A stretch of DNA of 64,000 nucleotides from Desulfobacter hydrogenophilus (lineage in GTDB: Bacteria > Desulfobacterota > Desulfobacteria > Desulfobacterales > Desulfobacteraceae): NCBI RefSeq assembly GCF_004319545.1, contig NZ_CP036313.1, forward strand, positions 4,838,501 through 4,902,500, read 5' to 3'. The notes beneath the pieces were generated by a model. It ran no database searches and had not been told where the DNA came from. It saw only the letters and a list, made by a program, of their open reading frames with translations. Positions 1 through 8,472 of the stretch are shown here, one piece after another. Every line of letters starts with the position of its first letter. The first letter of the stretch is position 1. Both the position numbers and the translations under genes were made by a program.

Positions 1-1060
1 TTTCATAGTGCCGTGAAAATATTTGGTACTGAATAAATGACGATCCATCCGTTGCATCAGCCGGTCAACCATGTTGCTCGTTCTATGTGCGCCAGGAAAA
101 TCATAGGCTTGGGAAAACTGTGGAAGATTATCCCTAAGCTTCTTGATTTTAACTGAAATGACGTCTGGAACTTCATTCTCCGTATTTCGACACCATTCGG
201 AAAGCCTCCGAACTCTTTGTGAGAATGATCTTTTGGACTCTGCCCTGAAGCAATCCCATAATCTGGTAGCCGCATCCAGGAAATGCTCCTTGTATTTTTT
301 GCGTGAGCGATCACGTATGCCAATAAAAATGTGCAAAAAGCAGGATAGCACGGCTATCTTGGGAAACAGCTTTTTCCAGGCCTTCTGCGTTGACCGCCAT
401 CCGTCGGTATTGACAGTATCCGGCTGATATTCCGGATTAATGCATTCAGCCTCCTCTTTAAAAACACCGTATGCTTTTTGAAGATCTTTACCGGATGCTG
501 TTTCCGAAACACTGGCTCCTAAAATACAGTTATTTCCGACCGTCGTGGCAATATAGGTCTTTTCTCCCAAAAGGCGGGTATGTTTTTCATCAGCAGAAAG
601 GTGCTGGGGTAATTTCTCTGGGGACTTGATAGTGGTTCCTACGAGGCTGTACCGGCCAATAGTTGCTTCAAGACGATACCAATACATGGGATTTTTCCCG
701 AAACAGTGGCTCAGAGCCCAAAATGGAACAGCAAACTTACGCAAAAATAACGGTTTTTCAACATCTTTCACAAATCCAGTCATATACGGCATGGCAAAAG
801 ACGGCCTTATTGTGTAACTGACACCAGCTATGACTATCCTTCTGATTTTTAATTTCAGTTTTTTTGAGACTCTGATCTCCTTCATTGTGTATCCGCAGGC
901 GATTTCAGGCGGAAAAATATTAGGATGCTCCTTGATTACCATGTCTAATATTATCCGAAATTGGATGGCATGTTTAATGATGCTGTAATATTGTGCTTGA
1001 CAAACGTGCATACAAATAGTTCGATTCAGTCGGGGAGCGATGTTAGAGGCAGGAGTCATA
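1..1060 (-). CDS. DDE-type transposase, C-terminus beyond the left edge
   Basis: The frame is open from an ATG at 1060 to the window edge (353 codons, no stop), so the protein is only partly visible. The segments SADEKH (acidic residue near 157) and NTDGW (D near 219), followed by a Lys/Trp-rich helix and a HIFIGIRDRSRKK stretch, match the general plan of DDE transposases; the third catalytic acid should lie in or beyond the missing part. I cannot assign the IS family. The gene starts about 90 bases inside what looks like the outer end of the element at about 1148, where it cuts off an older IS1634 gene. It appears intact, so this may be the youngest insertion in this corner. Confidence 0.7.
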
Positions 1061-1148
1061 ATTTTCCTTAGTTGTTATAGTTGCTGTTCGCACTTCAACC
1101 ATAACTCAGGAAATGAATTTTTTCAGCCTATTTCATCGCTCCCCGACT
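1029..1148. repeat. 15-bp inverted repeat at the IS end
   Basis: AGTCGGGGAGCGATG at 1029-1043 is repeated in inverse orientation at 1134-1148. The outer copy coincides with the point where the IS1634 remnant stops and is probably the terminal sequence of the element carrying the transposase at 1-1060. The inner copy lies inside the first codons of that transposase and could act as a second binding site. Confidence 0.5.
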
Positions 1149-1450
1149 CAGTCCCCCAAATCCGTTATAATCAGCTTTTCTTTAATCCACTTGATATTAT
1201 CTTCAGACGCAATCGCTGCATCCATAACAATTGTGGTTTTTGGGGTAACAAACATATTCGATGATATCCGTCCGGCGTCCATGGTGCTAATTATTTTAGA
1301 TAGGGTGCCAGCCTCACTAACATTGCCCTCAAAGACTTTGCTACATCTTGGAAAACCGCTACTGTCAAGCACCAGGGCCAAGATTACCAGAGGACAATCA
1401 GAGCGTTCGAACTCACTGAATTTATGGTAATAAATTTTTCGTAGGGCCAT
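1148..1450 (-). pseudogene. IS1634-family transposase fragment
   Basis: About 100 residues of an IS4-superfamily/IS1634-type transposase core survive. The stretch ALVLDSSGFPRCSKVFEGN followed by VSEAGTL and TIVMDAAIASEDN matches the conserved second-strand region of this family, with D in VMDA as the likely catalytic acid. N-terminal and C-terminal parts are absent: the frame ends in a TGA exactly at the boundary of the neighbouring IS, so it was truncated by that insertion. Family members are usually over 500 residues. Confidence 0.7.
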
Positions 1451-1473
1451 AAAATATGGACCGAATAGTTGCT

Positions 1474-1612
1474 TTAAAGCCTTTTTTTCGAAAAGATGGG
1501 CCAGGCACTCCCGTCATCCGAGGCGCCATTATAACTATCATGCCAACAGTTTTGGCACCACTCCCAGACATTGCCGTGTATCTGGTACAGGCCCCAGGAA
1601 TATTGTATATAT
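1474..1612 (-). pseudogene. Formylglycine-generating enzyme (FGE/SUMF1) family fragment
   Basis: On the minus strand the frame reads [17 protein letters not shown], then [14 protein letters not shown], a signature of the FGE-sulfatase (SUMF1) fold, before a TAA at 1474-1476. Only about 45 residues remain of a domain of roughly 250. It sits directly upstream of the IS1634 remnant and was probably cut by it. What the parent protein did cannot be said; such domains occur in sulfatase maturases and in many other bacterial proteins. Confidence 0.6.
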
Positions 1613-1628
1613 AACCTTTTGTACTTAA

Positions 1629-2104
1629 ATGTTTAATAATTTTTCATGGGATTATATTGTCATCCTTCATACTTTTCTTGACAAAAAGGAAGTTCCTATC
1701 CTAAATATGAAAGAATCCTCGGTGGGAGGGGTAGAGCATCCCGATGAGATGACCCATGACTACGATCCGTCGTTGCCTGGGTTCGAAGATATCTTGGACA
1801 AAAATCCGAAGCATGTATATTTCATGGATGAAAGCGACGCCATGATTTCGAAAAGCCGGGAATCGTTGGAGGCATTTTCAGATTTTTTAAGCATGAACGC
1901 ACTGCCCTTTCCCTATTGAGGTGGTCGGTTTCAGCAATGAGAAAGAAAATGCTCAAAGGCTTTCGAGGCTTTCCGACAGACAGGCGGATGCGGTGTCTGA
2001 CATTATATCAATTCGGTTTCTTTTCCTCCTCCCTGCATGTTCATAGTGTTGACGGGGCTGGCACCGGCCCTCAATGGCGAAATGTTGAAATCGATGCGGA
2101 ATAA
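1629..2104 (+). pseudogene. OmpA-like C-terminal domain protein broken by two frameshifts
   Basis: The first frame (1629-1919, 96 aa) ends at PFPY-stop. Skipping one base (T at 1914) gives PFPIEVVGFSNEKENAQRLS and then RLSDRQADAVSDII, the GxSNxxxNxxLSxxRAxAV pattern of OmpA-like peptidoglycan-binding domains. A second shift near 2000-2040 restores the frame that ends HSVDGAGTGPQWRNVEIDAE at 2104, the usual GxG...RxVEI end of that domain. So one ancestral gene is spread over three frames. It lies 40 bases upstream of the DUF4157 gene in the same direction and may be a remnant of the same locus. The start is uncertain. Confidence 0.6.
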
Positions 2105-2144
2105 TTCAAACAATAGCCCAATGGCCCGTTGACGGAAAAAAAAT

Positions 2145-5100
2145 ATGCAGAAAACACTTCAAAATACGAACAATGAGCAAAAAACCGATACGGCTGTTCC
2201 AGCTCCCAGGGAAAACAGCAAGGATACCCATGCCGAACGGACCTATCAGGCCGGAGTGCCGTTGTTCCTTCAACGTTTTGCCGCTTCATCATCTCTTCCG
2301 CAGTTTCAGAGGGATGTAGTGGAAAAAAAAAAGCGAGAAAAGGAAACGCCGGAAGTTCTGCCAAAACTGACAGTAGGTACTTCCGATGACGAGTATGAAC
2401 GGGAAGCGGACCGGGTGGCGGACACGGTGATGCGGATGTCGGATATGAATGGCATTCATCCATCGCAAACACCAAATCCCGGCCTTCAAGCCCATGCCGT
2501 TAATCCAAAACTCTCGCCCCTTATCCGGCGTAAAGCCGACGAGGCAAACCCGAAATATCACACTGCAGTTGAGTCGGATATCCAAAGCTTATGGGGCCGA
2601 GGTCAATCTCTGTCACCGGACACTCAAGAATTTTTTGAAACCCGTTTTGCTGCTGATTTCAGCCAGGTACGAGTGCATACAGGCTTGCAGGCGGAGAATG
2701 TCACACAGGCAATTCATGCACGTGCCTTCACCCACGGAAACAATATAGTCTTCGGGGCGGGGGAATATGCACCGAGGACAAACTCGGGCAAGGTTCTGTT
2801 GGCACATGAATTAACCCATGTCGTTCAGCAGCGCCATCGAAAACCAGCCGGGCAAATACAGCGCATGCCAGGTGAACTGCAGCAGCAAATCCGAAGAATT
2901 ATTGCAGATGAGGATACGGCAGCGATTAATTCGATTTCAGCAGAATTACTTAATGCCACATCACCGGGGCAACGCGCGGGAATGGTAAGAATACTGACGA
3001 ATCAGTTGTGGGTCGGAAGCGGCAGCGAGGCCACAATTGTTCGATTGATTGGCCATAACCGCCAGCATCGCCAAGTCATTGAGGTGCTAAATATGATTGG
3101 TTATTGCCGGCGTGTAGTTGATGCCGTGGATGATGACGAATTGAGCATGACATTGCGTGTTTACGGAATGGATGCCGGCACACCGACAGCTCCGCGCGGT
3201 GATGAATCGGTTGCAACGGCCATTGAGTCTGACCAGTCCTCACAGATCATGCAACTTGAAATGACCAGTATCCGCAATGCCGGCGATTCACAACGGCTTG
3301 GGATGCTGAGAATCCTGTTGGGCATGTCATGGTCCAATGCCGCGGAGGAAGGCCGCATAATAGATATTCTCGGGACGTCGCAGGGCTTGGGTAGTGTGAT
3401 GCATGATCTGTCCTCGGTTGGTTTAAAACAGTCACTTTTTAACCATATCGATTCACAGGTTAATAAAAACCGCCTAACAACGTTACTGGCCCGCTTAGAC
3501 GATCCAACCATAAACGAGGATTTGCGCGTATTTAACCAAAGTTTTTGGGAAAATTTGGGAGAAGGCATCCTCGGAGGCCTCTCGCTTGCCTTGAGTCAAT
3601 TTTCATTGGGCGCCATAATCATGGGAATGCTGCACCCAATCATTCATCCGATTGACAGCATCGGTAATATCCTCGATCAATTCCTCGGCATATTTCAGGA
3701 TTTCAGTATCGACAGGCTCCTTACTTTTTGTCGGGATATTTGCGGGTTTGTCGGCATGTGGCTACTTGTGGCGACAGGCATTGCATGGGGTGTTGCCGGT
3801 TTGGCGGCGGCTGGTGTCATTACTCTGCCCGCTTCTGTGCCGATTGCGGCAATCGCGACCGGTTTAACGGCCTGGGCCGCCACGGTAGGTATTTGTTTTA
3901 TTGCTTTTGCGATTATCAAGACCGTCTGGGATTTAATTCAAGCCGGTTCGGCGACAACCGCACGCGGGCTGGAACGTGAAGAAGAGCATATCGCAGAAGA
4001 TGTCACTTTGTTGGCAGTTGTAGCGATGTTTGCCGGTTTGGTACGAGGGCTCAAAGCTATAATTCGATCTGTACGCGGACCGGCTGTGGAGCCTGAAGCG
4101 GCGGAGCCGGGGCGTTTGAATGAAGCGGCAGAGCAGGTGCGTGACGGCCAAGCTGAAGCACAGCGTACAGCCGAGCAAATCCGAGATACATCCACCGAAG
4201 CCCGCGAAACCCAAGCCCGACCACCCGAACGCTCTTTGTTTGATAGAAACGCTCTACCCGAAGACATGCAGCAGGCTTACGATGGCCTGAATAGTGATTT
4301 GGCTCGCGCCGAATTCGAGCGACTGGCTCAACGATTTGCCAATGACCAAGTGCCTTACGAACGCTTGCGTAGGGCAGTTAAGGGTATGCGCCGAAATGGC
4401 GGCGATTTACAAGGGCGTCTGGAAACCGCTGCGCGCCGTGCAACGGCAGAGCCCCCAGTAGAAACGCCTCGCGGGGAAGTAGAGGCCGCCCGGGAAGTAA
4501 AGCATGATGCCGAGGGTTTGCGCGAACAGTTGCAGCAGAACACTGAAATCGAAGGGACTGATCGGCTTATCGACCGATTGAATCAGATGATAGACGGCCC
4601 TCTACGACGCATGACCGGTGATGAACGCGGGCATGCGCCAGATGTTGCGACGCCGGAACGCGTTCAAGGTGCACGCAACAATATTGAGTCCATACGTGCA
4701 GAGTGGCGTGCAGCGCAAGAAGCGACCGGTGTTGAAGCCGTATCCCGTGATGTACCCTATACAAACGAAGCTGGCACCCAGACGCATGTGGATGTCGATG
4801 TGGTCGCTGAAAACGGTCGCACCTGGATTGAAGTAAAAAACAAAGCGCCATTTGGTTTGCGTCACCCGGAAACAGCGCCCCGGCATAGAGGTGCCCTGCA
4901 TAGGGGTTGGATAGACCTGGCTAATCAGGTACGCCGTCTGCAACGAGCGGCCCGGCAAAATCAGGTGGACGGCCAACCGCCGAGAATCCGCGTCCGTTTC
5001 CCAAAAGGGGTCTCCTTTGGTGTCCGAACAATGTTAAGAATAATGGGGGTCGAGGTTGAAGCTGCGCGGGTGGTCGACATTGGAGATTTGCCAAGTGGCG

Positions 5101-5165
5101 AACTGATTCCCCAGGGGCCGATTCCGGATGAAACGTTAGAAGAGACGGAGGGACAAATGGAATGA
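2145..5165 (+). CDS. DUF4157 (eCIS core domain) polymorphic toxin with C-terminal PD-(D/E)XK-like nuclease
   Basis: A 1006-residue multidomain protein. Residues 1-160 are a charged, low-complexity leader. Residues about 162-228 form a DUF4157 domain: FFETRFAADFSQVRVHTG, an FGAGEYAP motif and the zincin-like HELTH at 221-225 followed by VVQQ. This domain marks proteins associated with extracellular contractile injection systems (established for the family). Residues 474-500, 532-600 and 620-642 are hydrophobic and could cross or insert into a membrane. Residues 645-700 and 780-850 are Glu/Ala/Arg-rich helices. At the C-terminus D883 and D885 in VDVDVV, followed by E896-V-K898, resemble the active site of PD-(D/E)XK nucleases; a basic region follows. 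Toxicity and target are inferred. No sheath, tube or baseplate gene is in the window, so the delivery machine would be elsewhere. Overlaps the next gene by ATGA. Confidence 0.8.
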   Translation: MQKTLQNTNNEQKTDTAVPAPRENSKDTHAERTYQAGVPLFLQRFAASSSLPQFQRDVVEKKKREKETPEVLPKLTVGTSDDEYEREADRVADTVMRMSDMNGIHPSQTPNPGLQAHAVNPKLSPLIRRKADEANPKYHTAVESDIQSLWGRGQSLSPDTQEFFETRFAADFSQVRVHTGLQAENVTQAIHARAFTHGNNIVFGAGEYAPRTNSGKVLLAHELTHVVQQRHRKPAGQIQRMPGELQQQIRRIIADEDTAAINSISAELLNATSPGQRAGMVRILTNQLWVGSGSEATIVRLIGHNRQHRQVIEVLNMIGYCRRVVDAVDDDELSMTLRVYGMDAGTPTAPRGDESVATAIESDQSSQIMQLEMTSIRNAGDSQRLGMLRILLGMSWSNAAEEGRIIDILGTSQGLGSVMHDLSSVGLKQSLFNHIDSQVNKNRLTTLLARLDDPTINEDLRVFNQSFWENLGEGILGGLSLALSQFSLGAIIMGMLHPIIHPIDSIGNILDQFLGIFQDFSIDRLLTFCRDICGFVGMWLLVATGIAWGVAGLAAAGVITLPASVPIAAIATGLTAWAATVGICFIAFAIIKTVWDLIQAGSATTARGLEREEEHIAEDVTLLAVVAMFAGLVRGLKAIIRSVRGPAVEPEAAEPGRLNEAAEQVRDGQAEAQRTAEQIRDTSTEARETQARPPERSLFDRNALPEDMQQAYDGLNSDLARAEFERLAQRFANDQVPYERLRRAVKGMRRNGGDLQGRLETAARRATAEPPVETPRGEVEAAREVKHDAEGLREQLQQNTEIEGTDRLIDRLNQMIDGPLRRMTGDERGHAPDVATPERVQGARNNIESIRAEWRAAQEATGVEAVSRDVPYTNEAGTQTHVDVDVVAENGRTWIEVKNKAPFGLRHPETAPRHRGALHRGWIDLANQVRRLQRAARQNQVDGQPPRIRVRFPKGVSFGVRTMLRIMGVEVEAARVVDIGDLPSGELIPQGPIPDETLEETEGQME

Positions 5166-5725
5166 GTCAAGAGAACATCGGCGGCTGGGTCTTAATTCCA
5201 CGCACGAGAACAGAAAGTTCCGAACTGATAATGAACAGATTGATCGAAATCTTCCGGCCGCAATGTGCAAAAATTGATCAAACTGCGACATCTGCCTGGA
5301 CCCTATATCTTTATTCGGGATTGAATTTATTTGTCATGACCCGACAATCTGACTTCAAAGCCCCGCATAGGGCTATAACGTTCCGGTTCTGGCGGGATGA
5401 ATTTATGCGTCTAACAAAACAGGCAGGCTGGGCTGATTTCCGTAAAATATGGTTTGAAGTTTGTCGAGCACTACAGGTTGAATACGGTTATATAGCGCTT
5501 TGGGACTATGAAGCACAGGAATCCTTTTTATCAAAAGAAATCGAGTCGGCATTATACTATGGTGATGCCATGGCCCTGATCAACAACACTTTTGCATTGG
5601 TCTATCTTGATGTCAATTGGTCGCGTGATTTAAGACCGCGTCCATCGTTGGATAAAGATAGGAAGTGGTTTGAATTTGACGATGGTGCAGCGGGAATAAG
5701 CCTGATAACAGACGAACAAACGTAA
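5162..5725 (+). CDS. Putative immunity protein for the adjacent DUF4157 toxin
   Basis: A 187-residue soluble protein I do not recognise. It is rich in Trp, Tyr and acidic residues (about six Trp, ending in a WFEFDDG segment and an acidic tail) and has no signal peptide or membrane segment. Its ATG at 5162 overlaps the TGA of the toxin gene (ATGA), so the two are translationally coupled, and a hairpin begins at its own stop codon. A small cytoplasmic protein coupled directly behind a toxin-tipped effector is the normal arrangement for an immunity partner; this role rests on context only. Confidence 0.6.
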   Translation: MSQENIGGWVLIPRTRTESSELIMNRLIEIFRPQCAKIDQTATSAWTLYLYSGLNLFVMTRQSDFKAPHRAITFRFWRDEFMRLTKQAGWADFRKIWFEVCRALQVEYGYIALWDYEAQESFLSKEIESALYYGDAMALINNTFALVYLDVNWSRDLRPRPSLDKDRKWFEFDDGAAGISLITDEQT

Positions 5726-5756
5726 TTGGCAGCAAAGCACCACTTGCTGCCAATTA
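5723..5756 (+). terminator. Hairpin ending the toxin/immunity operon
   Basis: A perfect 13-bp stem (arms 5723-5735 and 5744-5756, 8-nt loop) that includes the stop codon of the immunity-like gene. There is no strong T-run after it, so it may act as a weak terminator or an mRNA 3'-end stabiliser. Confidence 0.55.
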
Positions 5757-5838
5757 ATTCAAATCGCTGGCTGGGGGTCACAGAGACCTGACCTTTCCTT
5801 TCTCCGTTTGCCTACCACTATATCTGTTATTGTGCGGA

Positions 5839-6612
5839 TCAGGTAAAAAACAGCAGCTTAAGCGCAAAGACCAGCACCGTGAGATTGACTACCTTCTTAA
5901 TCCAGTCATGGCCTTTGGTAATGGCAAGTTTTGGCCCCAGTGCCCCGCCAATGGAGTTGCCCGCAGCAAGGCTTAGACCTATAAAATAGTTCACTTCGCC
6001 GTGATAGATAAAAACCCCTAAGGCAACGGCCGTATACACAAAAATCACAAAGACTTTAACCGCGTTAATGCGCACCAGATCCATGCCATGGGCAAGCAAT
6101 ACGGCAATGATGATAAACCCCACGCCGGCCTGGACAAATCCTCCGTATACACCCACAAAGAAAAAAGAAAACGCCAGCACAATTTTGCGCAATGTGCTGA
6201 ATTGGATATCCTGTCGGCGTAGCCGTTTCATGGGATCCACAACCGTAAAGATCAAAACGCAGAGCATGATACCGGCCAGGACCCGATTAAACAAGGCATC
6301 GTCCATGCTGATGGCAAGACTTGCCCCAAACCAGCTACCGATGAGCGCTGGCGGGGTGCACAGCAATACCAGGTCAACCGGGAAATAACCGCGCTTCTTA
6401 AATCCCCGTATGGCAAAAAGATTCTGGCAGAAAATTGCGATCCGATTGGTGCCGTTGGCCATGGCACTGGGAAGCCCCATAAAAATAAGCAAGGGCAGGG
6501 TCAACAAAGATCCGCCGCCTGCCAGGACATTGAGTATTCCTGCCACAATGCCCACCACAAAAAGAAGGGGTATTTGCCATAACTGCATCAAGCTTAAATG
6601 TTCCATACCCAT
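5839..6612 (-). CDS. TSUP (TauE/SafE, DUF81) family membrane permease
   Basis: A 257-residue protein that is hydrophobic nearly throughout, with about seven or eight predicted membrane helices. It shows the twin signatures of the TSUP family: the N-terminal GIVAGILNVLAGGGSLLTLP and the repeat-like GVYGGFVQAGVGFIIIAVLL in the second half. Members export or import sulfite, sulfonates or organosulfur compounds. The substrate here is not evident, although a sulfur anion would fit a sulfate reducer. It lies downstream of the decarboxylase genes on the same strand with an 84-base gap containing a hairpin repeat, so co-transcription is uncertain. Confidence 0.85.
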   Translation of the reverse strand: MGMEHLSLMQLWQIPLLFVVGIVAGILNVLAGGGSLLTLPLLIFMGLPSAMANGTNRIAIFCQNLFAIRGFKKRGYFPVDLVLLCTPPALIGSWFGASLAISMDDALFNRVLAGIMLCVLIFTVVDPMKRLRRQDIQFSTLRKIVLAFSFFFVGVYGGFVQAGVGFIIIAVLLAHGMDLVRINAVKVFVIFVYTAVALGVFIYHGEVNYFIGLSLAAGNSIGGALGPKLAITKGHDWIKKVVNLTVLVFALKLLFFT

Positions 6613-6617
6613 GTTTC

Positions 6618-6690
6618 CCCTGGGACACTACAGTTGTGGGTTGAATATGGGTGTAGATACACCAGGCCAGCCCTTGGCTTTTATAAAATA
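6618..6690. repeat. Dispersed hairpin repeat, copy 1
   Basis: The stretch around GTAGATACACCAGGCCAGCC resembles the tracts at 8418-8475 and 45744-45800. Each can fold as an imperfect stem with the loop region GATA/GATR. This copy lies between the decarboxylase beta gene and the TSUP gene. Confidence 0.4.
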
Positions 6691-6696
6691 TCCGGG

Positions 6697-7824
6697 TTAA
6701 ATCATCAGGCTCCAAAGCACGCCTGCGGCAATGGCCGAGCCAATAACGCCCGAAACATTAGGAGCCATGGCATGCATGAGCAAAAAATTTGAAGGATCTT
6801 CCCGCTGCCCCACAACATGTACTACCCGGGCGGAATCCGGCACAGCCGAAACACCTGCAGCACCGAGTAGTGGATTGATCTTTTTTTTCAAAAACAAATT
6901 CATGAACTTGGCAAATAACAGTCCGCAGGCAGTTGCAATGCCAAAGGAGAGCGCACCTAAGACAAAAATTTTCACGGAATTCTGTGTCAAAAATACATCC
7001 CCTTGTGTGGATGCCCCCACGGTAAGGCCCAAAAGAATGGTGGCAATATCAATCAATGCCGTTCGTGCTGTAACAGCCAGACGTTCCGTAACCACAGCCT
7101 CTTTAAGAAGATTGCCAAAACACAGCAGGCCCAAAAGTGGCAGGGCTGCAGGTGCCAGAAAACAGCAAAGCAAAAAGGCGATGACGGGGAATATTATTTT
7201 TTCACGCTTGGTGACGTGGCGCGGATCTTCCATGCGGATAAGTCGTTCCTGACGCGTGGTTAATAGTCTCATGATGGGCGGCTGGATTACCGGCACAAGG
7301 GCCATGTAACTGTAAGCCGCAACGGCAATGGGCCCGATAAGATGTGGGGCCAGTTTGGCTGTCAGAAAAATGGCCGTGGGTCCGTCGGCCCCGCCGATGA
7401 TACCGATGGCTGCTGCCTCCTTAGGCAGAAAACCTAAAGCCAGGGCTCCCAGAAAAGTAATAAAGATACCGGCCTGGGCCGCAGCACCCAAAAGCATGAG
7501 GACCGGTCGTGCCAGAAGTGTTGAAAAATCCGTCATGGCACCGATGCCAAGAAATATCAAAGGCGGGTAAATGCCCTGGGTTACCCCAAAATACAGGTAG
7601 TGCAAAACAGAATTACTTTCATAAATGCCAAGGCCCAACCCCTTGAAAATAGGAATATTCCCCACGAGCATGCCAAATCCGATGGGAACCAGCAACAAAG
7701 GCTCATAATCCTTTGCAATGCCCAGGTATATAAAAATCATACCAACGATGATCATGATAATGTTTCGGTAGTCGCACAGATAAAACCCGGTGTTCTGAAA
7801 AAATTCTAAAAATAAAGTATCCAT
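6697..7824 (-). CDS. Na+-translocating carboxylic-acid decarboxylase beta subunit (OadB/GcdB/MmdB type)
   Basis: A 375-residue polytopic membrane protein of the family that couples decarboxylation of oxaloacetate, glutaconyl-CoA or methylmalonyl-CoA to Na+ export. The family core is plain: GFGMLVGNIPI near the start, FLGIGAMTDFSTLLARP, the strongly conserved GIIGGADGPTAIFLTAKLAP (its Asp takes part in Na+/H+ transport in characterised members), and a C-terminal HAMAPNVSGVIGSAIAAG. A gamma-like gene lies 63 bases upstream in the same direction. No carboxyltransferase alpha or biotin carrier gene is in the window, so the substrate cannot be fixed; methylmalonyl-CoA or oxaloacetate are the usual choices. 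Confidence 0.92.
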   Translation of the reverse strand: MDTLFLEFFQNTGFYLCDYRNIIMIIVGMIFIYLGIAKDYEPLLLVPIGFGMLVGNIPIFKGLGLGIYESNSVLHYLYFGVTQGIYPPLIFLGIGAMTDFSTLLARPVLMLLGAAAQAGIFITFLGALALGFLPKEAAAIGIIGGADGPTAIFLTAKLAPHLIGPIAVAAYSYMALVPVIQPPIMRLLTTRQERLIRMEDPRHVTKREKIIFPVIAFLLCCFLAPAALPLLGLLCFGNLLKEAVVTERLAVTARTALIDIATILLGLTVGASTQGDVFLTQNSVKIFVLGALSFGIATACGLLFAKFMNLFLKKKINPLLGAAGVSAVPDSARVVHVVGQREDPSNFLLMHAMAPNVSGVIGSAIAAGVLWSLMI

Positions 7825-7887
7825 TGATTTCGGTTTCTTTCAATTTCCCATGGTCATCAAAAAATTAACGGCCAGTCTTAATTAAAC

Positions 7888-8352
7888 TTAAGAAGTGGTA
7901 CGGATGAATATATCCTCATCCCATGTAAAATACCCCTGTTTATCGGCACACAGAATGCCGGATTTAATCAGGAGGTTTATATTGGCATGGGGGTCATTAA
8001 GACCGGAAAGTTCGGCCATACGCAAAAACTTTGGCAAAGAAATCGCATCATCCATGGTCTGAGCCAAAAGGTTATATTGCCGGCATATCTGTTTTTGAGC
8101 CTCGGTGAGAACCATGTACTTTTTAGGAGTACCCGCCTTGGCAGCAGATCCAGACTTTGAAGCAAACAATTTTTTTATTCTTCCGGGGTTATCATACAAG
8201 GCCACCAGCTTATGAAGCTGGGAAATCAGGGCGGACAGGGCAACAAGCCCTGTGAACACAATAGTGACACCCACAATAGAAATTGCCCACCCGTTGTGGG
8301 CGTTTATGGCCTCAAGTCCATAAAGAACGCCAACAGCGTCAACTCCATTCAA
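7888..8352 (-). CDS. OadG-like gamma subunit with extra C-terminal domain
   Basis: A 154-residue protein with one N-terminal membrane helix (about residues 20-45, NGWAISIVGVTIVFTGLVAL) typical of the decarboxylase gamma chain that anchors the complex. After a Lys/Ser/Ala linker, residues about 75-150 form a soluble helical domain (YMVLTEAQKQICRQYNLL, then a winged-helix-like LIKSGILCADKQGYFTWDEDIFI). This region lacks the His/Pro zinc-binding tail of classical OadG and has no biotin motif. Translation probably starts at a TTG at 8352, six bases after GAGGTG. It precedes the beta subunit gene and is presumably in one operon with it. Confidence 0.75.
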   Translation of the reverse strand: MNGVDAVGVLYGLEAINAHNGWAISIVGVTIVFTGLVALSALISQLHKLVALYDNPGRIKKLFASKSGSAAKAGTPKKYMVLTEAQKQICRQYNLLAQTMDDAISLPKFLRMAELSGLNDPHANINLLIKSGILCADKQGYFTWDEDIFIRTTS

Positions 8353-8417
8353 GATACACCTCTTTTTTATTAATTTTTAATATGAAATAACCTGTTGAAT
8401 TACTTTTTCATTTTCTT

Positions 8418-8470
8418 GTGGGTTGGCCCTGGATGTTGATAGGCCAGGTCAGCCCATAGCAGTTATTAAG
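8418..8470. repeat. Dispersed hairpin repeat, copy 2
   Basis: TGGGTTGGCCCTGG and CCAGGTCAGCCCA face each other across a short GTTGATAG-containing loop, giving an imperfect stem just after the stop of the cyclic-nucleotide-binding gene. It may serve as its terminator. Related tracts are at 6618-6690 and 45744-45800. Confidence 0.5.
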
Positions 8471-8472
8471 TC

